The notes: generated by a model not told the origin, from the letters alone. A stretch of 64,000 nt of DNA from Sycobia sp. Sy_11 (GCA_018907035.1 JACCIC010000039.1:3065001-3129000); one strand, 5' to 3'. Positions 50,050 to 63,481 are shown, numbered from the stretch's first letter. Made by a program: numbers and translations.

Positions 50050-51590
50050 AACCTTTTTATCACCTCCCCCCGCTACAAATTGTTATGTTGCTAAAGGGAA
50101 TAAATATGGAAAAATGAATGTGCCGATGTTTAAATATGTTGATGTTTTCTATCATCTATCGATGTTGATTGATCTAGATATGTCGTATGATTTTTTAGTA
50201 GGTGGTATGACTTTTTTATGCCAAAATGTAATATAATAAAAGTTAACCTCTTATTTTATCGAGATTAAACGCAGCACTCCAACAATCTCTCAAAGTGACT
50301 ATAGTAACGGTAAGGGCGATTTTGTTCCCAAATTTTCTAATCACTATAGACGGCATGTCCTATATAGTGCATGCGACCAATTAATTGGTTGGGCTTATGC
50401 TAGAATGAATCGGAATGTTTAAGCATTCGCTGATAAAGATCGCGCTCATGTTCCTAAGAGCGAGATTCATTCGATGGACTCGATCGAAGGTTGGAAAAAC
50501 AATACCTTCGGGGTCGAAAGACTCCATATTAAAATTGCACTTACTTCGAATTAACATTGGAGGGAATAAACAAAAAATCAGAAAGTATCCCCGACCGTTG
50601 TATTGCCTATTCAATAACTCGAAATTTTGCTGAATTTTTCGCCGAAAGACAGAAAATTTTTAGTCCGATAATGAAAATAGCACTCGATCGAAATTCATCA
50701 CGAGACAAGTGAATAAATACCTTTCAAACGATCGATTGCATGTCTTGTCACAATTGCGCAATTGAAACATTGTTGATTCCAGAGTAAGGTCAACGTTCCT
50801 AAAGAATTTAAGACGTACTTTTAAACGAATTTAATGAAAAACGTGGAGCACGTGATTCCGTAAGAATTATTCATACAGCGATAGAATTCAGATCACGTGA
50901 CTTAGAAACAATACAGCTATCATGAATCAGATGGAGTAAAATAAGATAATTCTAATATCACTGAGCTTCACATTGACTGTCATTTATAAAACGCTAGAGC
51001 TTTTGGTGATTTTATTCCTTTTGTCAAATTAAAATATGCCCCAGTTCATTGAAAATGTATCATCTACGTCAGTTACAAGAAAAAGTCGGACGATAGTGAA
51101 TTATATTTGATTATGTTTAAAATCGATCATTTACCATTGTCATCATATTTCAAGATAATAATATACATTATACGATAGTAGAAAGAAGAATGGATAATAC
51201 GTCACACTGTGCGAAAAATATATTTTTGGTTGTTTTGGCTTTTCTATGACCTCTGCTGTGGAGGAGAAATTTTTTTTCCCCCAATATGTAAAATCAGTAA
51301 ACAATCTCTAATAATCTTTCTAAATTCGTATGAATATATTGATAGAACTGCCGAATGCTAATAAGTACAATGATCAAAAAAACTTCGAACGATCGATAAT
51401 TGATCAATTAATGGCCAATTTCAAATGTAACCATTTCCATCGTGATGGAGTCGATGATAATTTCAATATAACAAACACATATAACTATTTGTAAATCGCC
51501 AAGGCGACGCAGGAAGAGGCTTACGAATATAAGACACGGCCCAGAGACCGACCAACCATGTAAATCTCTAGCCAATAAAGCAGTTTATCA
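50050..51590. other. Microsatellite-poor stretch without a gene call
   Basis: Short ATG frames on both strands near 50381-50633 overlap each other and show no domain. Nothing else is seen. Confidence 0.5.
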
Positions 51591-51764
51591 AACTCGATTC
51601 CGATGATCATCGAGATACTGACGTGTATTTATATATACATATATATGTATCTATACACATGTATTTAGACATACAGATATAGAAATGCCTCGCACGTATA
51701 ACACGACGGGAGGAGCCACGAGACCAACGATGGCGCGTATACTCGTCGCTTTGTAAGGAGAGAC

Positions 51765-51767
<3 letters not shown>

Positions 51768-51814
<47 letters not shown>

Positions 51815-51904
51815 GAGAGAGAGAGAGAGGCTCGAGGGCAACCGCCCTCCGCCAGCGCAGCCCCCAGACGAGCGGTGCGCATATATATATATATATATAT
51901 ATAT
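51768..51904. repeat. (TA)n, (GA)n, (TA)n group
   Basis: TA at 51768-51809, a short GA tract at about 51815-51829 and TA at about 51880-51904. Confidence 0.95.
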
Positions 51905-52120
51905 TTATATGCATGCACGAGCGGCAGCGAACGAACGAAAGCCGAGCAAGACAAATGCTCGCCGCCAGCCGCGATAGCGTAAATAGTAACATAATACCTT
52001 ATAATGGGCGCATAATGCGCTCGGGGGCGGGTGGCGCGGGGGCGGAGGGAGGGCGTTGCGCCGAGAGGAGTTACGATCGGCGCCTTTTGTCCGCACGCTC
52101 GCGCATATTATTTACGTATA

Positions 52121-52126
<6 letters not shown>

Positions 52127-52166
<40 letters not shown>
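52127..52166. repeat. (TA)20
   Basis: At the end of a GC-rich island. Confidence 0.95.
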
Positions 52167-52174
<8 letters not shown>

Positions 52175-52314
52175 GAACATAGCCCACAGTTATTAAGCAC
52201 ACCTGGGCGCCTCCGCGCTCTTATCTCGTATGCATGAGCGGGAGGAGGAGGAGGAGCACCCGTTTCAGCGTTTCTCTTGCTTACACTCGCTCGTGAGGAG
52301 CGTTTGTGGGTTTG

Positions 52315-52318
<4 letters not shown>

Positions 52319-52372
<54 letters not shown>
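52319..52372. repeat. (GA)27
   Basis: The longest pure GA tract in the window. A second short GA tract follows at about 52408-52424. Confidence 0.95.
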
Positions 52373-52377
<5 letters not shown>

Positions 52378-52897
52378 TAAGAGAGAATGGCCACTCTGTA
52401 CTTTCAAGAGAGAGAGAGAGAGAGGGGGGGGCAGTGGAAATCCAATCTTAGTTGTTCTTTTGTGCGAATAAAAGGAGAGGAGAGGTTTATTCATTGGGAC
52501 GTCGGCTGGTGTGTGATAACGGTCGAATTTTTTTTCCACGGCCATAAACAAAAAACATTCATTCCCAATTTTTTGCCCTCTTCTTTACTATCCGATTATC
52601 CGAGAAGAACTCAGTGGCTGCAAATAATACTTAGAAATATCGTTATTATTAAGTATCTTATCTGTGTATTTCAAAACGTAAAATTCACTCTGTGCATTAT
52701 ATATATATATGGAGATACCACCATATATCTACCGATTGGAGCTTTTAAGAATTTGCGAAAGAGCGCCAGAATGGATTTTTGATTATAATAAAATATTCGA
52801 CCGTATAGAGTCACATTAATTAATCACACGTAATTACACGTAATTAATTATACGGTAATGAAACAAAAAGACACGGTCAATTATATTTGCAACCTTA

Positions 52898-52901
<4 letters not shown>

Positions 52902-52930
<29 letters not shown>
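52902..52930. repeat. (GA)n
   Basis: Tract with one CA interruption. Confidence 0.95.
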
Positions 52931-53282
52931 ATGAGAGAAGAAGTTAAAGTAAAGCTTAAGCTTATATGGAGAAGAATTAATCAGGGACGGATCGACGCGA
53001 ATTCCAGCCTGAATCCATCGGATCGCCGCTCGCGTGTTGAATTTTCTGTATATACGCCAGCGCAGCCGGGCAATTTATTTTCGCTAATTAATTGCTCATC
53101 CTCGCCGATATTATTATGCATCTCTGGAGAGCGCGCGCGCTTCCATATCTTTCCGCACTTTCCTTGAGGGGGCGATTCAGCGCTTCTTCGAATACCCCCC
53201 ACTCCTTCCCGCCATCCTCAATGGGATCTATTAGAATAAGGACGCGTGGCAGGCAGAAAAAAAAGGTGAAGCTTGGAACAAC

Positions 53283-53285
<3 letters not shown>

Positions 53286-53319
<34 letters not shown>
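53286..53319. repeat. (TA)17
   Basis: Pure array. Confidence 0.95.
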
Positions 53320-53322
<3 letters not shown>

Positions 53323-53493
53323 CTCTTCAGGCGTTCGCAATGATTACGCGGTAATTAAGCCGCGCGGGCTCGTTGACCGCGCGGTCATCGTCGAGGTCTA
53401 TTTTTTTTCTCTCCATCTCTCCCCTCCCTCCAGTCGTCGCGCACGAACGAAATTTTCGCGCGCCGAGCAGCGCCTGCCTGTATAGATACATAT

Positions 53494-53623
<130 letters not shown>

Positions 53624-53859
53624 ATGTGTATAAGCGCATTACGGCGTTACGATGAGCGTGCGAATAAAATTTAGCGCGGTCATGCACATATTACGCGTTG
53701 GCTATCGGTCGTCGTTAACGGGCAGTGGGAATTTTTTTTTTCTCCGTCGGCGACGGGCTATTTATAGATGGGGAGGGGGTTTCGCGATTTAACGTGGAGG
53801 TAAAAGAGGGAGGGGGGAATCTTTGGCAATCCTCCGTAACTGAATAATGTTGGTAGATT

Positions 53860-55470
53860 TAACTTGAGGAGAGTTTTTGCCTTACGCCGATGTAATGTCG
53901 GTTGATGATATTATTTTTATTAATAGTATTATTAACATTATTATCATTATGATTATTTTTTTGGAAGAACAAAATTAATAAAGAGTCTCTTGTCGGGAGT
54001 GAATAAGAATTGTTAATAAAATGTTGTTTATCGTACTTATATATTCTATTATTCAATAAACTAATCAATATTTTTATCGGTCTAACAATCATATGAAATT
54101 GAATAAAATAAATATATATGAAATATTAGAATTATTGTGATTAAATTTTATTAAATTTTATTCGATTTAATCATTTTGATTATTATATTTTATATACATT
54201 TATTATTATAATTATAATATTTTATACGTATTTATTCTCCTCAATTTGATAGAAGTGTCAGAACAATAACAATATTCAGTAGTTTAATTGTCAATGGTAA
54301 TTAATTTTGTTACAAGTAAATTGAACAATTCAGAAGTTCAGAAACAAATCATCGTAATGTAGATGTAAGAATTTAGTAATTAAGACTTTATAACTAACTG
54401 TCATACCTGGTTAAATTGTACGGGATAAGGATTTTTACATGGCAGTCTCTTGAAACTTGAGCTGGATTATGAGGTGACCAGATTAGCGATCCGTACCTCA
54501 TTTATAACAGTAACGATTGAATTAAACCAGAGTGAAATAAGTTTTCGTGAACCGTAGCGATGATTCGGGTTTATGATTTATCGAATGAAAAAAATCTTCC
54601 AATTCTCCAGCGTCTCAATCATGGTTGTTTATTTGTTATAATAATTTATAACCAAGCAGTTATTTTTATTATATAATTTAGAATAATTAGAATTTTCAAT
54701 CATATTTATAAATGATCGTATAAAATGTTTTTTGTGAAAAAAAAAAACAGAAAACGATTCTGGATCAATAACTGAGATTAAGTAAACTATTGTGTGATGA
54801 ATCGATAAATGATAAAATTTTTACATAAGTAGATTTGATAAATGTTTTTTTTTTTATCAATGATGGATAAATCTAATGCACCCGTTCATTATCAGTTGTT
54901 TCATGAAGCCATTGTAAAATTAGTCTCATCCTAAATTTCTATTTGAGATGATTATTTTTTTTCGTAGAATTAATTTACGGGACAACACCTAACCTTAATT
55001 TTGGAAACCACGGGTCATTTTCCGACTTTATAAATTGCAACCATTTTTTTTTTCCATTCGCAAAATTTTATTCTCTTATATTATTTACTTCATTGATCAT
55101 TGATTAGGTAGAAATGGAAGATACGACTCTTTAAGCACATTTTACAGAAAAATTTTAATATCCAAGGTATCAAAGTCATTCAACGGCATGGCAATAATCC
55201 ATATAATATTATCATGATTGTTGGACAAGTTAATGAGATAATTGGAATTTGCAGTTTTTAAAAAAATATATAAACAATAAAATATCATCGTCAAAATACA
55301 ATTGATCCTTTCTATTGAATATTTTAAGCTTGATTTTAAATGAACTCGTAATAAAAATTTATTTCGAATTCACGGCCAGCGATAAGGGCCTCTTGTGATT
55401 ATTCTTTAATCATAAAAACTAATTTGATTTTATTAAGAACACGAAGGAATCATATTACACTCATTACTTT
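53860..55470. other. AT-rich stretch, nothing recognised
   Basis: Degenerate ATT units near 53905-53960; no long array and no ORF. Confidence 0.6.
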
Positions 55471-55494
55471 CGGTTGATTTCGATCATTATCATA

Positions 55495-55839
55495 ATGAAG
55501 ACGTTGAGCGTCCGCAGTGGATATTTATTTCCCTCCAACTGGTACGTTTCCGCGGATTACGACGACGACGCAACAGGTCTGAGAAACAGGAGGGGCGCGC
55601 AGAGTCGACTACTTAGAGCAATAGCAAGCCTTGTGCTCAAAATGTTAGTTCGTGAAATTTACGCACGCAGTGTGTCTGCGGCCCCGGTCGTAAAATTTCT
55701 CATCGGATTTTATCGCGCTTCGTCGCAATCGAGGGGGGGAGGGGAGTCGAGCGCTCGATACGCGCCACGAAACGCGCGGCGCCCAGCGGGTCAAATCGCG
55801 GGGGTGACATTCCAGCTGATGTCGCCAGCTAGGCAATAA
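55495..55839 (+). CDS. Candidate ORF in a GC-rich island, 114 residues
   Basis: Family not recognised. Seen: an ATG at 55495 opens MKTLSVRSGYLFPSNWYVSA, then DYDDDATG, followed by a basic region (RNRRGAQSRLLRA) and a Ser/Gly/Arg-rich tail ending QLMSPARQ. A possible donor (AACAG|GTCTGA) follows the acidic DYDDDAT stretch at about 55577, so only the first 27 or so codons might be exonic. Long open frames are expected by chance in this CG-rich DNA. Confidence 0.18.
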   Translation: MKTLSVRSGYLFPSNWYVSADYDDDATGLRNRRGAQSRLLRAIASLVLKMLVREIYARSVSAAPVVKFLIGFYRASSQSRGGGESSARYAPRNARRPAGQIAGVTFQLMSPARQ

Positions 55840-55908
55840 GGGGATCGCCTCTGCGTACCACGCACGGAGACGGCGAGTGACAGCGAGTGTGTGTGTGTAT
55901 GTGTGTGT

Positions 55909-55913
<5 letters not shown>

Positions 55914-55943
<30 letters not shown>
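55914..55943. repeat. (GA)n
   Basis: In the GC island at 55.5-56.4 kb. Confidence 0.95.
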
Positions 55944-56045
55944 CACCGTTCAGAGGTACGCAGTAGGTGATATGTATATATAGGCCGGCGGTTTATGTAG
56001 CGGTTCGCGCGTTAATAATTTAATGGTGCTCGGTTTGCGGTGTTA

Positions 56046-56048
<3 letters not shown>

Positions 56049-56105
<57 letters not shown>
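56049..56105. repeat. (AT)28
   Basis: Inside the same GC island, with CG-rich DNA on both sides. Confidence 0.95.
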
Positions 56106-56108
<3 letters not shown>

Positions 56109-56401
56109 CGCGCTCCGCGGCTTATAGCCGACGGAACGAGATCTGAAACGCTTTAATCCTATTCGCGCGCCTCCGGGCGCGGGCAATAACGTCGGACGTT
56201 GGATTCCGCCGCGCGCTCGTTGCAAATTGTATCAAGAGTCTCTGACCCTTTACCCGTGCTCGCGCGACTCGGAATACGTATTGTGCACGTACATACGCAT
56301 ATTCGAGAATTGAGAGTCACGTGGCGCTATCTACCGCGGCGCTTTGCCGTATTAATTATTACGCGGTGATGCGGTATAGCTTTCCGAGTTCATTGTAGTC
56401 G

Positions 56402-56402
<1 letters not shown>

Positions 56403-56439
<37 letters not shown>
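56403..56439. repeat. (GT)18
   Basis: Pure array. Confidence 0.95.
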
Positions 56440-56442
<3 letters not shown>

Positions 56443-56761
56443 ATATATACACAGATTTTCCTAAACGCTTTTACGCGCGCGCTGATCTACGATGGGAAAT
56501 TACTTCAATTTCGTCGAAGGGGGAGAGAAGAAAGTTTTAATTTTTTTACCTTACGAGCAGTGAATAGGTAAATAAATTACACTATGTATACGAAGATCGA
56601 CGTTTTTTTTTTGTTAAATTTGATGGCGATACCGCTGGTCGAAATACGCGGACGGCGAGCAGCAGAAATAAGAGATTTTATTGAAGATTAAAATCCGCGA
56701 AGGGTAACAAAAATGCTTTCATTAACAACAGAAGAACAAAAGAATTAATTTTTATGGGAAA

Positions 56762-56765
<4 letters not shown>

Positions 56766-56804
<39 letters not shown>
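56766..56804. repeat. (TA)n
   Basis: The last TA array before a 2.6-kb gap without any. Confidence 0.95.
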
Positions 56805-56810
<6 letters not shown>

Positions 56811-56849
56811 ATATCGTAATATAAATTAAAAATGTGTAATTAAGTTAAC

Positions 56850-58660
56850 ATGTCTTTCTATTTATTTTTATTTATTTATTTTTTTTATTAATTTCTACTC
56901 GACACAAAAACCTCGTTCCGCGACAGAACACTCTTTCCACAGCGGAGGATAAAAGAAAGGATTTTATTTTAATGGATCTAATAAAATTTACCCTCCGCGC
57001 ACCAAATATTCCATTATTCGTGTGTTATTATTTTTTTTTTTTATTCTTTGAGTCCTCATAGTTTGCACGCGGTTCAAACGAGAGCAACAATCGACGGACG
57101 CATCGGGAGAAACGACGTTAGGCTTCGCCCAATGTTTTTCTTTTATATGATCGATTCGTCAGGATTACAGGTTGTTATAAAGTACGTGATCGTGTGATTT
57201 TGTGACTGTTAATGATTCAGGTTTTCATGCGTCAGATAATGAGAGACGTTTATGTTAAAGGATAATAGGATATTTGCGCATAAGTTTGTAGACCATTGAT
57301 TATAATCAGATATTGAAACTTCGTAGATCATTAGGGATTCTGGTGTTAATAAACATTGCCCAAGGGCTTACGCGAACGGGTTACGGAATTGTAAATGCCT
57401 ATATAAATAAGTATTTTCGAAACGGGTATTTGTAATCAGACATTGGTGTAACGTGGAAACTGCACTGATTCAAGAAGTGCATCTATTACTATGTATAGAA
57501 ACTATGTTGTACACGGTAATAAAAATTTGTTTTTAAGTTCATGTAGCAGTCAGTTTCTGATTTTCGAGAAAAATCGTCGTTAATCGGAAAAAAACAGATC
57601 CTAGAGTGCAAGTTCTCAAAATGCAAGCTCTACGGTTATTCATCATCCAGGAAAATTTTCGTGGTTTGTTTTAACTTCGATCTCTACGTCAGTACGATTT
57701 TATTATAAAACGTCCGATATAATCATAATGCCGAGTTTTTCCTCGTCTGTAAGACTACTTAAATCCATATCTTATAACATTCGATCCCTTGTATTTGGGA
57801 CAGTATAGGCATAGAATCTTTTCGAAATCATGGAGACTTTTAATCAGGAACTCTAAAACGAAGTCCTAGAATATTTTATTGTATCCATTATTTGTAAGAT
57901 TTGTACAAAGCGCTTTGTTAATGAAAACAAAATCGTTAATTTTCATATCTTGAGTAGTATATCGTATGCCGAGAACGAAATCCATACTTGTGAAGTTTAT
58001 GACGCTAATGTAGGGAGTGACATAGGATATGTTGAGTTTTCAACCGGATGGTAAACTAGCAAAATAATTGCTAGTTTATTGTTAGCCTATTGTGTGTAAG
58101 TATGGTGTCGTTGCCTCGAGATACATGCTAGAGTCGCAAAAGAGTCTAGGCCGAAATACTTCCATCAGGCGGGCAAGTGGAATTCAGCACGTATGTGCCT
58201 GCACAAATGTTCATTAGCATATAAGCAAGGAAACGTAACAGATTTTTTATTTACTATTTTACTATTTACTTTTCGAATTTGACTATGGATTTTTTATAAA
58301 AAAGAAAAGAATTGCAGATGTCCCGATGATATTTTGTTGAGCTATTTGCTTTATGCGAGAAGAAGTCTTTTGCTGCGGTATTTAAGTCACAAATCTTCTT
58401 TGGCTGGACTAAAATAAATTACATGGTCAAATGCTTGAAATATAGTATATTGATAACGTTAACGCGACATCTGGTCGCGAATTATTCAGGTATGTAGGTC
58501 TGCAGTGTGGCAGTGGGTTGAAATAAATTTGTTTAATTAGGCATGGAATGAAAATCATATTGAAAATATATGGCTATTGTAAAAATTCAAATTGGACCTT
58601 AGACAGTACAATTAGAAGGAAAGATGTTACGTGAAATGCAAAGGCAAAAAGTTGATAGTG
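56850..58660. other. Microsatellite-free stretch, no ORF
   Basis: Unique sequence with no open frame above 60 codons and a perfect hairpin at 58053. It precedes the kelch-like fragment. Confidence 0.5.
58053..58077. repeat. Perfect hairpin, 10-bp arms, 5-base loop
   Basis: AAACTAGCAA, loop AATAA, then TTGCTAGTTT. It lies in a microsatellite-poor segment without genes. Confidence 0.6.
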
Positions 58661-58665
58661 GATAG

Positions 58666-58935
58666 CGAGCTTTATTAGTAGAAAATCATAGAACCGAAGT
58701 GAAAATATGCATATATTCACCGAACAACCTATGCGTAGAAATTTTCAATATTGTCGATGATACGTGGCGCATTCTAGGGCCCACGTATAATCGACAATAC
58801 TGGCCCATAAGTGAATTAGGAAATCAATTAATTTTATTCACAAAAAATCCAATATATCCAACAATTCGGCTCATCGCCGATCTTTCAAATGAACCGCAGC
58901 AAACAATATATCTGTTGAAAAACGTAGTATTATAA
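58666..58935 (+). pseudogene. Possible single kelch-repeat remnant
   Basis: Seen: an 89-codon open frame without a convincing ATG start. It contains CVEIFNIVDDTWRILGPTYN, then RQYWPISELGNQLILF, and stops at 58935. Known of the family: kelch blades typically read (V)EVYDP..NTW....PM...R......LGG.LY. The V-E-I-F-N...D-D-T-W spacing followed by a hydrophobic LGNQLILF strand fits one such blade, but the diagnostic double glycine is absent. No further blades, BTB or BACK domain are seen. Inference: a decayed or isolated fragment, or coincidence. Confidence 0.22.
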
Positions 58936-59408
58936 ATCTATTTACTACGATTAGTAAACCGAGAATGAGAATTGCGATTTGAAAAGTTTGATCCAGCTCT
59001 TTGAGTAACCTATCCTTTCGCATTTCCTTGCGTGTAGTTATATGATTGAAATATGTGGACAGATTATAGAAATTTTCTAAAATATAAGTATCAATATCGC
59101 GTTATTAATATTTTTTTCTCTCCTCATTGATTTTCTCTCTTTCTTTCTCTATTTCTCAATTTAATATACAGTACCACATTACTCATGAAGCCAATGATAA
59201 AGAGCCAAAAGAAGTAAAAGTAAGAATAAGGAAAAAATCGGTAAATTTTTAGCCGGGAGAACCTCAAATATGAAAGATATACAAGCGACGTTTACGATAT
59301 CCAGAGAAGTAATTAGTAACCACAGTCTACGTATACGTAAGTGCGCCTCGGCAGCAACAACGTATAATTACACGTGGGTCGCGGGAAATCGGTATATATC
59401 GGTATGTA

Positions 59409-59414
<6 letters not shown>

Positions 59415-59450
<36 letters not shown>
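59415..59450. repeat. (TA)n
   Basis: Start of the GC-rich segment at 59.4-59.8 kb. Confidence 0.95.
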
Positions 59451-59453
<3 letters not shown>

Positions 59454-59769
59454 ACACACTATACGTGCAGGAGGAGCAGCGGCAACGGCGGCTCATTGGC
59501 GCGATCGATCAAACGATCAGATCGCGCAGCAGCGCGCGAGGGCCATTGGAGCGCGCGCGCGCACGTAGCGGCGGCATCGGCAATTCCGAAAGTGTCGAAA
59601 CCTACCCACCCGCCAGCTCCCCCACCCTCTCGCCGTCGGCCGCGCAGCGGCGATCGTTCGAGATCTCCGCGGTTGTTCTCGTCAGCACGCGCGCTCCCGC
59701 ATGGGCCCCGATCTTTGGGCTCGATCCTGGCAGGCCACGAAACGAGAACGGGTGGACGCTGATTAGACC

Positions 59770-59770
<1 letters not shown>

Positions 59771-59803
<33 letters not shown>
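59771..59803. repeat. (GT)16
   Basis: Pure array. Confidence 0.95.
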
Positions 59804-59806
<3 letters not shown>

Positions 59807-59988
59807 AGAAGAGAAAGAAAAAGCGTGAAAAAATAGGTATTCGCAATAGTCCCTTACGATTAATTAGGTAAACGATGTATCTAGCCAGTGGCGCTGCCGA
59901 TCTTTTTTCATCTCTCCGTTGCGCGTCGTTTTGAAACGTATACCGCGCTGCGTTTAGTAACAAGGTCGCGAAATCTATAGATTGTGGT

Positions 59989-60042
59989 CTTCTTTTACAT
60001 ACGCTCGCGCGCGCGCACGCGCGAGCGTATATAAAAGTGAAG
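59989..60042. repeat. GC-core palindrome containing a TATA-like sequence
   Basis: Seen: ACGCTCGCGCG (60001-60011) and CGCGCGAGCGT (60018-60028) are perfect inverted copies around 6 bases. The symmetry extends outward through CTTCTTTTACAT and ATATAAAAGTGAAG with one mismatch and a 2-base offset, giving arms of about 24 bp. The alternating CG core is prone to Z-DNA. Confidence 0.6.
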
Positions 60043-60058
60043 TAATAGCTAGCCAGTC
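60028..60058 (+). promoter_or_regulatory. Candidate core promoter (TATA plus initiator-like)
   Basis: TATATAAAAG at 60028-60037 is followed by GCCAGTC at 60052-60058, whose A at 60055 is 27 bases from the first T, close to the usual arthropod TATA-to-start distance. No gene is recognised downstream. It sits in the right arm of a palindrome. Confidence 0.25.
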
Positions 60059-60152
60059 TAGTGGGAGAAGGGACTCATCTCTATAGTCAAGGCAGATCGG
60101 TCGAACGATAATCGTATCATAATTCAGGGAGCGCGCGCGATACACGGGCATA

Positions 60153-60155
<3 letters not shown>

Positions 60156-60199
<44 letters not shown>

Positions 60200-60325
60200 A
60201 CATCCATTTCTGGTAAATAGCTTAGTCTCAGCGTTAGAAGAGATCGGTATGAGAATTTTTGCCCGATAATGCGAGCGCCGTTGCTACTGCTGCTGCTGCT
60301 GCTGTTTCACGAAATCGGTTGAGCA

Positions 60326-60370
<45 letters not shown>
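60156..60370. repeat. Pair of (TA)n arrays with (CTG)n between
   Basis: TA arrays at 60156-60197 and 60329-60370, with about six CTG units at 60286-60303. Confidence 0.95.
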
Positions 60371-60375
<5 letters not shown>

Positions 60376-60599
60376 TAGAGTCTCACTAGAAAATCGGCAC
60401 GTGAGACTTATAATGCTTTTAATTATTTTAAGCCCTCCCCACCCCCTATATCGTTAAACAGATCGTTATAACCGAGCTCGATTATGAATACTTCGAAAGT
60501 ATCAAGCTATAGTAATGGCAAGATTAATATAGTTGTATGCCCCGTTTTATAGTCTCGAACTTTGTCCGTATACTCTCTCACGCTCTCTCTCTTTCTCTG

Positions 60600-61920
60600 G
60601 TCCCATTAAAAAAAAGCTCCTATTTACGAATATATTTAGCATAGGGTGGTTCTGTGAAAAAGGCAAAAATTAATGCGAAGCGATAGTCCGCGAAAAGCCT
60701 GCACACTGCTCCCGAGCATTCCCCCCCTCTCCCTCTCCTATCATATAATAGAATTGCGCGATCGGATCGGTCGTGTTGTGTACGCAGAGGAATTCGCCGG
60801 GAGACGGCGATAAACAGCACGGCACTGCCGGCCTCGTAAAGCCTGGAAAACAAAAAACGCGCTCTACAAACCCATTGTGGAAAATGAGAGGTAATGCGCG
60901 GCGCTCTGTACGGGAGTACAGCAACACGCGGACGCACATACACAGACGTATGCACGAACGTGCATAAATTATACGCATCCTAAGCAGTAATAACAGGAAT
61001 GGAGCTGGTCTCTGTCCCCTTCCCCCGCCGTTCGCTCGCTCTCTCTCTCTCTCTCACTCTTTTTCCACGCTCCCGGGTCATACATACGGGCGGATTTTTC
61101 CTTCTTACCCCCTCACCCCCCCCGCCCTCTTCGTTCGACCCCCGCGCGGATCGCGCGAGAGAGGCGCAAAGAATCTCGCCTATGCGACGGGCCTTTGTCG
61201 CCGCGCGCCGAGCGCTCCGCGCCGATCGGACGAACGGGCGATAACTCCCGCTGCACCGCGCGCGCCCCGTTTGCATAATCGAACAATTCAATTCGCCCGG
61301 GTTGGCGGAGGGCGAGGGGGAGGGGGCGAGTGGCGCACCAGCAGCACACAGCCTGGGCCCCTGCGCCGAGAGGATTCTGCGAGTCCCCCCTTTCCCTCTT
61401 CACGGTCTTTCTGGCTCTCCATCCCGCCCTCCTTCGCCCCGTCGTCCGATGCTCTCGCGCGTATATAGTCTCGTTTACAATTGTCGACTCTTTTCCCTAT
61501 GTGTGTGTGCGCGCGCGTGTGTGTGTATGTGGGTGGGTGGGTGCGTGAATGTGCTGACTGTCCTCGCGCGTGCTCACTTTTATTCGATTATTCCCCTTTT
61601 CTTCCATACGATTATCTCCCTCTCTACGCCTCCTCTCTCACTCTCTCTCTCTCTCTCCGCAAGAAAGTTTATTGGGCATTACGGGCCGTGTGAGGGGGGT
61701 GGGGGAGGGATGGAACGCATTTTTGCCACGGTCAGAGCTTAAAACTTTGTATACGGCAAGCATTATACTGACGTCGTCGATATAATATAACACTTTCTCG
61801 CGCTGCGTCGTGTAATTTTTCCCCTTTTTTGTAACGGGAGAGCGGGCTCGACGAGGGGGAGGGGGGCGTGGGAGGAGGCATGCGCACCGCAATCACAGCG
61901 GACGACATATAGAGTATATA
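60600..61920. other. GC-rich island with CT tracts
   Basis: CT tracts near 61038-61055 and 61633-61657, GC/GT near 61500-61530. Open frames are compositional. Confidence 0.5.
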
Positions 61921-63481
61921 TCGGGGAAATCTCAAGGCGGCTGTCGGAATTAATAGTTTGTATCCTGACGAACTGATGTCAATTAAGCAATGAAGAAGAC
62001 GCGAACGATTGTAAACTTGATATATGTAAAATAATTTGTACAGGTTCACTTGTATAACATGATTATTAAAGATTAGGGTAGCCGCTAATACAGATCTTTT
62101 ATATTCTTTCGAATTTGCGTTCGGAACAGTGTAAAAATTGAAGACTAGATTAATTTTTAATTGATCTATAAGGATCGCGTATATATGATTTGAAAGTATT
62201 AAACAATATATATTAATTATTTATGAAATGACCGCATTTATGTTAATTTATATATATAACTGGATATCTCCGTTTAATTTATTAATTCAACGCTAAAAAT
62301 TCATTATCTTAAATTACTTATATAAGAATATGTGTAAACGTTATAGTAGGCTAATACTTCGTGATACATATGGAGTATGAATAAATAGTGCCAACTCAAA
62401 AACATTGTAACTCCTATAATTGTTCATCTATAATTAAGATTGCAAAACGCTCGGAGCAGACCTTAAAGAACGCATAGGACCATTGTCACTGCATTGTCAT
62501 ACGAGTGCTAGTGCTGCCGATGTCAGGATTACGCGATAAGTCAGTCCGATCGTTAATTACACCGTGCGAAGATGCGAGTTTCGAGAATGACGGGGGCACC
62601 GTAGACTTTTCAATGAGAACCGAATGGGCGTTTTTTTTTTTTTTTTATTTGTCGTCGAACGATACATTTCATATAAGCGAGGCAGACTTTCACGCTGGTT
62701 TTTCGCACGCGTCTATGTAACGCGCGAGGTCCTTGAAACGTTAAAGGCACGCCCTGTGTCTCGTAATCGTTTTATCTTCTATCGAAATTCTAACAGTACG
62801 CGCTCGGGGAGAATCGTATCGAGATATTTTTCATAAAATAATTGAATTATATGCTTTGTGAGCAGATTAATTTTTGTAAGGAAATTATTCTCTGCTTCAT
62901 GACTAATGATAAGAATAATGCACTTAATAGCAATGGAAAATGTTACGAAGTAAAAATTATTCGTACCAAATGCGTCGAAACATTATCTATTCAGAATATG
63001 TGTGTGTGTGTGTGTGTGTGCAAAAAGCAATATCTAATAATTTACTTGTTAATCGAATTAATCAAATTAGACGGTTTTATTTCGCTTTAAAGCTGAACAA
63101 AATTTCATAATTCAATCCCCTTGATCGCGGCTCGATTCGCCGCCCATTTCGCCTCGATCGTCGATTTATGCCGTCGTGAAAAAAATATGACGGAATAAGC
63201 GTTTATTATCTAACGATGCGACAATACATTGGTATGGCTCGTGCAAAATCTTGCCTTCTGACGTCGCAAGAAACGCCCCGCCTCCCCTCCCCTCCGCGCG
63301 TACTCCGCGCACGGCAATTTTCCTCTTTTCCATGCTGTATCGTTATTTTCTCGATCTCGCTCATTTATACGTACATGCGGACATACATACACACATACAT
63401 ATACAAATGCATATATATATATATATATATATCCGAGTCTGTATCTATATTACTGCCCTGCGCTCGCGCGGCTTATCGCGC

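Noticed and set aside
59270..59836. 188-codon plus-strand frame
   Set aside because: Crosses both a TA and a GT array; the centre is Arg/Ser/Pro-rich as expected from CG-rich DNA.
62520..62836. Two frames that could be joined by a shift in a T16 run
   Set aside because: Requires assuming a homopolymer error; neither half has a recognisable motif.
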